From the NCBI RefSeq assembly GCF_000384295.1, contig NZ_KB913037.1, positions 2,555,948 to 2,619,947 on the forward strand: a stretch of DNA of 64,000 nt. Direction: 5' to 3'. The DNA comes from Amycolatopsis balhimycina FH 1894 (GTDB lineage: Bacteria > Actinomycetota > Actinomycetes > Mycobacteriales > Pseudonocardiaceae). Made by a program: the position numbers and the translations under genes. A model generated the notes under the pieces. It did not search any database and was not told where the DNA came from. It saw nothing but the letters and a program-made list of their open reading frames with translations. Positions 1 to 6,988 of the stretch are shown in pieces; position 1 is the stretch's first letter, and every line of letters begins with the position of its first letter.

Positions 1-579
1 ATGGGAGCGCACCCGTTCCCCCGGACCCTGACGACGAGGGAGGCCGAGCAGGCCTTCGTCGCCCAGCTCGCCGAAATGCTGAAGAGCGCGCCGCCGATGG
101 TGCTGACGGCGCGTGTCGGACCCGTGCTCGACCCGTCGCTGCAGGCCTTGCGCGACGCGGAGCTACGGGACCGCCGCGACGTGTACCTCCGTGACCGGCT
201 CGCCGACCAAGCCGCTTGGTACGCCGGGAAGTCGGCTGGGAACCGGAAAGCTGCCTCGCGCTGGCGGACTGCGCTCGTCCTCACGGAAGCCGCCGGCGTC
301 ACCGGCGCTCTTCTGCGCGCGGTCGGCGCGGTCGACCTCGACATCGCCGGAATAGTCGCGGCGGTGGCGGGCGCCGGTGTCGCCTGGCTGGCCGTGAAGA
401 AGTACGAACAACTGGCGCAGTCGTACGCTTACGCGACGAACGAGCTCGCGATCGTCGAAGGCCGGATCAGCCTCGCGACCGAGGAGGGGACCTGGGCCAC
501 GACGGTCGCCGAGGCCGAGGAGACGATAAGCCGGGAGCACTTGGCCTGGCGGGCGTCCCGCACGACGATCACGAACTGA
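1..579 (+). CDS. SLATT-domain (DUF4231-like) two-TM membrane protein, possibly 5' truncated by the window
   Basis: The C-terminal 130 residues have the look of a SLATT domain. A stretch near residues 60-85 reads YLRDRLADQAAWYAGKSAGN, two hydrophobic helices follow at about 90-108 and 112-132, then an amphipathic helix ending in the motif ISREHLAW at 176-183. SLATT proteins are predicted membrane-perturbing effectors found beside nucleotide or NAD signalling modules in bacterial conflict systems (family knowledge). The stop is followed after one base by the ATG of the TIR-WD40 gene, so the two are almost certainly translationally coupled. The first codon of the window is an in-frame ATG, but relatives often carry a second SLATT unit upstream, so the true start may lie outside. 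Domain call by motif, not by search. Confidence 0.7.
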   Translation: MGAHPFPRTLTTREAEQAFVAQLAEMLKSAPPMVLTARVGPVLDPSLQALRDAELRDRRDVYLRDRLADQAAWYAGKSAGNRKAASRWRTALVLTEAAGVTGALLRAVGAVDLDIAGIVAAVAGAGVAWLAVKKYEQLAQSYAYATNELAIVEGRISLATEEGTWATTVAEAEETISREHLAWRASRTTITN

Positions 580-580
580 G

Positions 581-3346
581 ATGAAAAGGCGCACCGGGTC
601 GGGCTTCGACGCCTTCATGTCCTACAGCCATGCGCGCGACCGCGACCTGGCTCCGCTCCTGCAACGCGAGGTCGAGCGGTTCGCGACGCCCTGGTACCGG
701 CTGCGGTCGAGCCGGATATTCCGGGACAACGCCAACCTCGCCGCCAGCAGTGCCTTGTGGGAGTCGATCGAAGAAGGGCTGTCCGCCTCGAAGTGGTTCA
801 TCCTGCTCGCCTCTCCGCTCGCCGCAGCCTCGCCGTGGGTCGACAAGGAAGTCGGCTGGTGGCTGGCGAACCGTTCGCCGCGCCGGCTCGTCATCGGCTT
901 GACCGACGGGGAGTTCGCCTCCGCCGACGGCGTCTCCGCCGATGTCCTTCCGCCCGCACTGCGCGCCATCCCGTTCACCGAGCCGCGCTGGGTGGACCTC
1001 CGCCCGTTGCGCGAGGCCGAGGAAATCGGCAGACGGGCACCGCGCTTCGTCGATGCCGTCGCCGATCTCGCGGCGGCTGTTCGCGAAGTGCCGAAGGACG
1101 ACCTCGTCGGCGCCCACCTCAGGTACCACCGCCGCGCGATGCGCCTGTTCATCGTCGGCGTACTCGGCCTGGTCGTCCTTCTGGCGACCTCGACCGTGGC
1201 CGCGGTTGTCGCAGTAGAGCAGCGGAACACGGCGCAAGTGCAGACGATGAACGCCACGTCGCGGCAGCTCGTTGCCCAGGCGGCCCGGATGGAGGACACC
1301 CAGCCCGACCTCGCGCGCCAGTTGCTCGCCGAGGCCTACCGGCTCTCGCCGAGCACGCAGGTCGTCGGTGCGCTGCTGAACAGCGCCAAGCTCCCGGTGG
1401 TCTTCCCCGCGCCTGGCTTGTCCCGTGGTGTCGTCTTCAGTCCGAAGCGCGACATCCTGGCGATCGCCGGCGATTTCGGTGTCAAGCTCCAGGACCTGAA
1501 CCTCCCCCGATCAGTCGCCGCCCTGGAGGGCAGCAAGTCGACGTCGGCGGTCGCGTTCAGCCCCGACGACCACCTGCTCGCGACGGGTGGTTCGGACGGC
1601 ACTGTCCGCCTCTTCGATGTCCAGCGGCCGGAGTCGGCGAAGCTGGTTCTGCGCGCGCCGATCGCGAACGGAGGTGTCGGCGTGCTCGCGTTCGATCCAC
1701 GAGCGCCAGTGCTCCTCGTGCTCGGGGGCGGTGTCTTGTCCGTCCTGGACATCGCGGACCCCGGTAAGCCTCGCCTCGTCGTGCAGCGACCGGACTTCGG
1801 CGGTTCCGACGCGGCGATGGCGCTCAGCCACGACGCACGGCACCTCGCCAGTTCCGGCAAAGACTCAACTGTGAACCTGTGGGACTTCTCCGATCCCGCG
1901 AACCCGGTCTTGGCGTCATCCATCAACGGACACTCCAACGGGGTCACGGCGCTGGCCTTCTCACCGGACGACGGCACCCTTGCCAGTGGCAGCCTCGATG
2001 ACACAGCCAGGTTGTGGAACGTCGCCGATCCCCGCCACGCCGTCCCGTACAGCACGATGGCCGGGCCATCCCTGGGCATTTCCGCGGTCGCCTACGCCCC
2101 GGACGGCAAGACGCTCGCCACCGGCGCGGGGGACGGCACGATCAGCCTGTGGAACGTGAGCGATCCGTTCCGGGTCCGGCAGCAAGCGGTTTTGCCCGGC
2201 CACACGGACGGCGTGCGAGTGCTGGCTTTCACGAGTGATTCGCGTTATCTTGCGTCAGGCAGCACCGATGGCGCGGCAGGGGACCAAGCCGTCGGCAAGG
2301 ACAACAGCACCGTGCGGGTGTGGCCGGTCGCGGGCGCGGTGCGTTCCGCCGCGATGGCCCAGCTGCCGGTGGGAACGTTCGGCCCGGCGTTTTCGCCGGA
2401 CGGCAGAACCCTCGCGGCCGGGTTTCCGACGACGTTGTGGGACCTGCGCGATGGTGCGCGCCCGGCACGGCTTTCCTCCGTGACGACGTTCAACCAGGGT
2501 GGTCAGACCTCGGCGTTCAGCCCGGACGGACAGGTGCTGGCGACCGGCGTACCCGCGCTCCTGTGGGACGTGACCGACCGGGGGAAGCCGCGCTCGCTCA
2601 CCCCCGAAGGGCGCCAAGAGGACGGGGCCAAGACCGCCCTGTTCAGCCCGGACGGGAAGGTGTTGGCGCTTGCCGGCTACGTGACTCCGCTGCAACTGTG
2701 GACCGTGTCGGGTGGAAAGCCGAAGTTGGCCGGCGAAATCCGCCGCGACGCAGTCGGGGAGGGAGACGTGGCGTTTTCCCCGGACAGTTCACTCGTCACC
2801 GTGGCCGCCCGCGAGGGACTGACGATCTGGAACATCCGGGACCTCGCGCACCCGGAGCGGATGTCCACGATCACCACCTCCGCCGGAATAAAATCGGCGG
2901 TGTTCGCCGGCGATTCGAAAACACTGGTCACCGGCGACTCGGCCGGAACCGTCACCGTCTGGCGACTCTCGCCTGGTTCTCCTGCGCAGCTCGTTTCTTC
3001 GTCGTCGAGACACGGGGGAACCGTGCGGAGCCTGTCGGTCTACCCGGCCGGTCATCTGCTCGCCTCCGCCGACGACAACGGGAGCGTGCTCGTCTGGGAC
3101 ATCACCGACCCGGCGCACGTCGACGAGGTCGCGGACCTCGCCACCGGCGGTCACCGGGGTGGCCAGGACATAGCGTTCAGCCCCGACGGCCGGGTTCTCG
3201 CCGCCGTGGGTGAATCGATCACCACGCTGTGGAACACCGACGCCGCGGGAATCCTCGGCCGCAACTGCGCAGTCTCCCGGCCGATTTCCGAGAACGACTG
3301 GAACCACTACTTGCCGGACCTCCCGTTCGACCCACCATGCGAGTGA
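581..3346 (+). CDS. TIR domain - transmembrane - WD40 propeller receptor-like protein
   Basis: The 921-residue protein has three parts. Residues 8-165 form a TIR domain (DAFMSYSHA at 10-18; SALWESIEEGLSASKWFILL at 57-76, in which E61 sits where NAD-hydrolysing TIRs carry the catalytic Glu). Residues about 188-212 form one TM helix. A linker (SRQLVAQAA, then DLARQLLAEAYRLSPS) is the kind found between TM and propeller in bacterial nSTAND proteins, and WD40-type repeats with FSPD and LWD/LWN motifs run to the C-terminus (DNSTVRVWPV, GTVRLFDV, GTISLWNV). With one TM, the propeller should be outside if the TIR is inside. Neighbours are the coupled SLATT gene and a lipoprotein 12 nt downstream. 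Family knowledge suggests TIR NADase activity triggered by sensing; the ligand and the role are inference. Confidence 0.85.
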   Translation: MKRRTGSGFDAFMSYSHARDRDLAPLLQREVERFATPWYRLRSSRIFRDNANLAASSALWESIEEGLSASKWFILLASPLAAASPWVDKEVGWWLANRSPRRLVIGLTDGEFASADGVSADVLPPALRAIPFTEPRWVDLRPLREAEEIGRRAPRFVDAVADLAAAVREVPKDDLVGAHLRYHRRAMRLFIVGVLGLVVLLATSTVAAVVAVEQRNTAQVQTMNATSRQLVAQAARMEDTQPDLARQLLAEAYRLSPSTQVVGALLNSAKLPVVFPAPGLSRGVVFSPKRDILAIAGDFGVKLQDLNLPRSVAALEGSKSTSAVAFSPDDHLLATGGSDGTVRLFDVQRPESAKLVLRAPIANGGVGVLAFDPRAPVLLVLGGGVLSVLDIADPGKPRLVVQRPDFGGSDAAMALSHDARHLASSGKDSTVNLWDFSDPANPVLASSINGHSNGVTALAFSPDDGTLASGSLDDTARLWNVADPRHAVPYSTMAGPSLGISAVAYAPDGKTLATGAGDGTISLWNVSDPFRVRQQAVLPGHTDGVRVLAFTSDSRYLASGSTDGAAGDQAVGKDNSTVRVWPVAGAVRSAAMAQLPVGTFGPAFSPDGRTLAAGFPTTLWDLRDGARPARLSSVTTFNQGGQTSAFSPDGQVLATGVPALLWDVTDRGKPRSLTPEGRQEDGAKTALFSPDGKVLALAGYVTPLQLWTVSGGKPKLAGEIRRDAVGEGDVAFSPDSSLVTVAAREGLTIWNIRDLAHPERMSTITTSAGIKSAVFAGDSKTLVTGDSAGTVTVWRLSPGSPAQLVSSSSRHGGTVRSLSVYPAGHLLASADDNGSVLVWDITDPAHVDEVADLATGGHRGGQDIAFSPDGRVLAAVGESITTLWNTDAAGILGRNCAVSRPISENDWNHYLPDLPFDPPCE

Positions 3347-3358
3347 AAGGCAACTCAA

Positions 3359-4033
3359 GTGAAACTTCGTTCCCGGGCACGACTCGTCGCCCTGGCCACA
3401 CTGATCACCGTCACCTCGTGCAGTTCGCCGGCCGCTCCCAAAATCCCGAACCGGCCACCGAACGTGGAACCGCCGACATCGGTGCCAGGACCGACCGCGA
3501 CGGCCCCGGAGGCGCTCGGACCGGCGCCGGACGACCTCCGCAAGGTCGACTGGGCGAACGCCACCCTGCCCGCGCAGTTCTGTTCTATCCAGGAGCCGGT
3601 GCACCTCCAGAACGGCGAAAGCGAAGCAATGTCGGCCCAGTGGGGCCGGGTTCACGTTGCACTGAGCAGTGTCCACCGGGTGATGGCCTACGGCGACCTG
3701 GACGGCGACGGCCGGCCGGAAGCGGCGGTCGGACTCGAGTGCGACAACAACGGTGGGACCGCGAGCGGCCAGCTGGCTTTCGGCTACGCCGTGATCGGAA
3801 CGGCGAATGGATCCCTTCGCGCCTTGGGTTCGATCGGGACCCGGAAGAATCCGGAGGACGCGGGCCACGCAACCCTCACCGGTGGGGCGTCGATCGCCCG
3901 CGGCACGGTCGTCGTCGAGGAGCTTTGGTACCGCCATGCCGACAGTACCTGCTGTCCCAGCGGTACCGCACGCACCACGTGGAGATGGCAGGACGGAGAA
4001 CTTGTTCCCGGCTCAACCGTCGTGACGAGCTGA
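3359..4033 (+). CDS. secreted lipoprotein with an FG-GAP-like motif, third gene of the TIR operon
   Basis: A GTG start is preceded by AAGG 8 nt upstream and lies 12 nt after the TIR-WD40 stop, so this is the third gene of the operon. A basic N-terminus and hydrophobic core end in a lipobox (VTSC, Cys21), followed by a Pro/Thr-rich linker to about residue 55. The mature domain contains GDLDGDGRPEAAVG at 112-125, the calcium-binding-like loop of FG-GAP/VCBS repeats, and four further cysteines. It is probably anchored on the outer face of the membrane, the same side as the predicted propeller of the upstream protein. No enzymatic family is recognisable. Being a ligand or co-receptor of the TIR-WD40 protein is inference from operon position and topology only. 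Confidence 0.75.
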   Translation: MKLRSRARLVALATLITVTSCSSPAAPKIPNRPPNVEPPTSVPGPTATAPEALGPAPDDLRKVDWANATLPAQFCSIQEPVHLQNGESEAMSAQWGRVHVALSSVHRVMAYGDLDGDGRPEAAVGLECDNNGGTASGQLAFGYAVIGTANGSLRALGSIGTRKNPEDAGHATLTGGASIARGTVVVEELWYRHADSTCCPSGTARTTWRWQDGELVPGSTVVTS

Positions 4034-4120
4034 TCCCGGTGTCTGTGTAGGTGCCGACGAGTTCCGATCCGTGGTGTGTTCACACCGGCAAATTTCCCCG
4101 CCAACGTCCGGAGACGCGCA

Positions 4121-4999
4121 CTAGCTGAAGAAGACACCGACGACAAACCCGATGACGATGACCAGGCCGATCAGTCCCATGACGGCCAGGGAGGCCACGC
4201 TGCCGGCGGACACCGAAGGCCGCGTCCACGACACGCCGTGGTGGTCGAAGACCGGGCGGAGCGCGAACACCGCCATCCTCCGGTAGACGTTGACCAGTCC
4301 CCGGCGCACGAGAGGGCCGGACAGCGGAAGGAGCTCCGGTTGCCACGTCGGGGAGAACCGGATGAACCCGCCGCGCCGCGGACGCCGCTCGGGCATGGTG
4401 AAGCCGAACTTTGCCATCGCCTGAACGGTTTCGCGGTACCGACGGCTGGACAGGCCGCGCACCTCGATGAGCAGCCGGTCGGCGGGAACGATCTCGCGTG
4501 CCCTGGCGAGCTCCCACAGCACGCCGGGGTTCGCGGCCGGGCGGACGACCACCAGTCTGGCGGTCAGCAGCATCTCCTGGACGACCTGCTTCCAGGCCTC
4601 GTCGCCCGAGTAGACAGTTTTCCCGCCGGGACGCGGCAGACCCTCTCCCGGCCGCCCGATCACGTGCAGGCGGCCGAACGGAAGCAGCGCCGTCGCCATA
4701 CATTCCACATCGGTGCTCATGGTCGCGAGCCCCGCCCAGAACATGCTGCGGAACGTACTCCCGAGCGCGGTCGGATCAGTGCTGAACGCTCGCAGGTAGA
4801 GGACGAAGTCCCCGCCGCTGTGAGGCTGCCGGGAGAGGTGGAGGGCGGCGTGCTGCCCGCCGCGGAAGTACAGGTACCCGCCGAGGAAGATGACCGGGAG
4901 CGGGAGGAAGTCGAGGACGGACAGCGGTTCCGGGCTGAATCGAAGAACGAGCGAGCCGACGACACCGGCCACCAGCAGGAAGACACCGACGCCGCGCAT
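4121..4999 (-). CDS. three-TM membrane protein with an unassigned cytosolic domain
   Basis: The start is set by AGGAGG 6 nt upstream of the ATG. Hydrophobic segments lie at residues 3-20, 28-46 and 266-291, and enclose a soluble domain of about 200 residues. Conserved-looking motifs are FVLYLRAFSTD (65-75), LHVIGRPGEGLPRPG (111-125), DEAWKQVV (133-140) and LVVVRPAANPGVLWELA (149-165). The alternation of hydrophobic strands with an RxF-D motif and a late WEL motif resembles Rossmann-like or TIR-like folds of membrane-anchored effectors, but I cannot name the family. It is convergent with the TIR operon and oriented toward it, in the same defence-like island. Function unknown; a TIR-like effector is a guess. 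Confidence 0.7.
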   Translation of the reverse strand: MRGVGVFLLVAGVVGSLVLRFSPEPLSVLDFLPLPVIFLGGYLYFRGGQHAALHLSRQPHSGGDFVLYLRAFSTDPTALGSTFRSMFWAGLATMSTDVECMATALLPFGRLHVIGRPGEGLPRPGGKTVYSGDEAWKQVVQEMLLTARLVVVRPAANPGVLWELARAREIVPADRLLIEVRGLSSRRYRETVQAMAKFGFTMPERRPRRGGFIRFSPTWQPELLPLSGPLVRRGLVNVYRRMAVFALRPVFDHHGVSWTRPSVSAGSVASLAVMGLIGLVIVIGFVVGVFFS

Positions 5000-5319
5000 G
5001 ATTCCTCCTTCTTGAGTTCAGCAGTATGTCGTAGCCGGGAGAGGAGGCGTTACGCGCCATGGCTTTGTGTGGCTCTTGAGTGTGCTGCTGCTTCTGGTTG
5101 TTGACACTCTGGGATGGTGGTTGGGTCTCGTGTAGAAGCCTCTCTTTTAGGGTCTGGCCGACCACGTCGCCGTCGGACGGCAGCGGCGCGGCGCATCCCA
5201 TCAGGTCGGCCTGCCGCGACCAGTCTTCGCCCGCGGGTCCAGCGGCGAGGCGCGATGCCTGCCGACCGAACGGATCACCTTCGCTGACGGGCGGAGGCGG
5301 TCGCAACTATCGTGGCCTC
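5000..5319. other. intergenic region between divergent genes, no convincing gene
   Basis: This 320-nt gap separates the divergent genes starting at 4999 (minus) and 5320 (plus). It holds the ribosome binding site of the left gene. The segment 5135-5285 has a codon-like composition on the minus strand, but it has no recognisable protein similarity and no good start. No tRNA or repeat is seen. Confidence 0.4.
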
Positions 5320-6012
5320 ATGGCTTCCGTGTGCGACGAAACTGTTCTTTTGGCAGCATCGCTGCGCCGGTACCTGGAGCCGGTGCGGTTGAGCGGGCTG
5401 AGCGCACCGCAGGCGACCAGATTGTTGACCGACCGAACGGCGTGCTGGGCTGGAGAGAAGGGCTGGACTGTCGCGCGTGAGGTTCAGGGGCGGATCGCGC
5501 GGCCATCGGGGAACGGCATCAAGCGTGCTCGGCTGGGTGTGGTCTGTACGCGGCCGGCGGAGTTGCCCGCTGTGGCGATCGAGATCGACCAGTTCGGGAA
5601 AGCATGGTCTCTGCGGAAGCTGCTGGCCGAGGTCGACGCCGGGTGCGTGGCGTTGTGGGTGCGTTGGCGTGGACGCACGGAAGTCGAGATACCCGAGACG
5701 GTCGGCTTGGTCGACATTCACGACACCGCGGACTTCCGGCCGACCGAGCGAACGTCCCGACATCGTCCCGTTCCCGGCCTGTCGACCGAGCCGCGCCATC
5801 AGGACGGGATGACAGAGCCGCCGTCCAGCGCACTACGCCGGCAAGATCATCCTCTGCTGCCGTCTCCGGCAGAGATCGAAGACGCTCGCACTTCCGCAGG
5901 TGGCTTCACCCGCGCGCAACTTGCCGTCTGGGGCGTGGCGTGGCCGCCCCCGAAGGGGTGGAAGAAAGAACTGAACGCCCGTTGGCGCGCAGCCCAGACG
6001 AAACAGCCATGA
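5320..6012 (+). CDS. hypothetical protein, possible degenerate PD-(D/E)XK-like domain, next to the CRISPR array
   Basis: The ATG at 5320 was chosen because sequence upstream in this frame is low-complexity and non-conserved in character. The 230-residue product has two parts. The N-terminal half contains RARLGVVCT then AVAIEIDQFGKAWSLRKLL (about 84-102) and ALWVRWRG (111-118). That strand-E-x-D-K order recalls PD-(D/E)XK nuclease cores, but the Asp expected in the first strand (GxxD) is not seen, so activity is doubtful. A Pro-rich linker leads to a short C-terminal segment, FTRAQLAVWGVAWPPPKGW (about 197-215), which looks like a separate small domain. It ends 82 nt before the first CRISPR repeat. 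Function unknown. Confidence 0.6.
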   Translation: MASVCDETVLLAASLRRYLEPVRLSGLSAPQATRLLTDRTACWAGEKGWTVAREVQGRIARPSGNGIKRARLGVVCTRPAELPAVAIEIDQFGKAWSLRKLLAEVDAGCVALWVRWRGRTEVEIPETVGLVDIHDTADFRPTERTSRHRPVPGLSTEPRHQDGMTEPPSSALRRQDHPLLPSPAEIEDARTSAGGFTRAQLAVWGVAWPPPKGWKKELNARWRAAQTKQP

Positions 6013-6094
6013 GGAACCTGGCCGCCTGCCATTCACAACGAGGAATAGTGCACGAGCAGCGCCGCAGTCCCCGGCGCGGGCAGCTGATCCCCGT

Positions 6095-6905
6095 GTCGTC
6101 CCCGCGCACGCGGGGCTGGTCCGCGACGTCGGGCGGGAACGTGACGAGGTCGTCGTCCCCGCGCCCGCGGGGCTCGTCCCCTCAACGGTGTGGTGTCGTG
6201 GCGGATCATCGGGTCGTCCCCGCGCACGCGGGGCTGGTCCCGGGCCGTTGAAGTACGTAGGGCTCGACGGGTCGTCGTCCCCAGGCACGCGGGGCTGCTG
6301 GTCCCAGAGCGTTGAACTCGTCCGAGCCGGGCAGGATGTCGTCCCCGCGCACGCGGGGCTGGTCCTATGTAGCGGGATTGCGCGGAGATCCCATCGGGGT
6401 CGTCCCCCGCACACGCGAGGCTGGTCGGGACTTGGAGGGGCCCGAATCAGAAACTCCCGTCGTTCTCGCGCAAGCGGGGTTGGTCCTATCGCCGGGAGCG
6501 AGCAGGTCGCGAGCGTGCAGTCGCCCCCGCGCAAGCGAGGCTGGTCCCGGCACGAACCCGGTCCGCTCCTATCCGTTGAGCCTTCCCCACGCACGCTGAA
6601 CTGATCCGAAGCGGACGACCAGCTCGGCCGGCAAGCCGAGGTCTTTCCCGTGCACGGGACTGGTCCGGCGATCCTGGGCAACACCAAGAGCATCGACCGG
6701 TCGCCCCCGTGCATGTGGGGCTGGTCCCGACTGGACGTGGAATCCGTTCGGCGTAGGGCCGTCCGCGCGTACGCTGGACTGGTCCCGCCAGAAGAGGTGC
6801 GTCGCATGGTTGTACGCGTCGCCGCCGCACACGGGGCTGGTCCCTGCGTCATCAACACACCAGGACAGGGCGCGTAGTGTCCCCCCGCCCACGCGGGGCC
6901 GGTCC
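6095..6905 (+). CRISPR. CRISPR array A, type I-E-like, 14 degenerate repeats
   Basis: The repeats are 28-29 nt with stem CCCCGCG/CGCGGGG around an ACGC-type loop, flanked by GTCGT on the left and CTGGTCC on the right. They begin near 6095, 6152, 6213, 6274, 6338, 6399, 6459, 6520, 6580, 6641, 6700, 6758, 6818 and 6877. Spacing is mostly 60-61 nt, giving spacers of about 32-33 nt as in type I-E. The left repeats are close to consensus, while those from 6580 on are strongly mutated (for example GTCTTTCCCGTGCACGGGAC at 6641). This fits a leader at the left and transcription on the + strand. The 6274 repeat has a 3-nt insertion. No cas genes adjoin this array. Confidence 0.93.
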
Positions 6906-6988
6906 GGCGGAGAGCGACAATAGCTCTCCGCCGAGCGCACTATCTGAAACTGCGTTCGCCGCGAGTTGGGGTCAAAAGTGAGGTAGCC

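Noticed and set aside
5833..6858. Long minus-strand open frame rich in RGDD/PRxRG repeats
   Set aside because: It is the translation of CRISPR array A; the periodic peptide mirrors the 61-nt repeat and no gene is supported.
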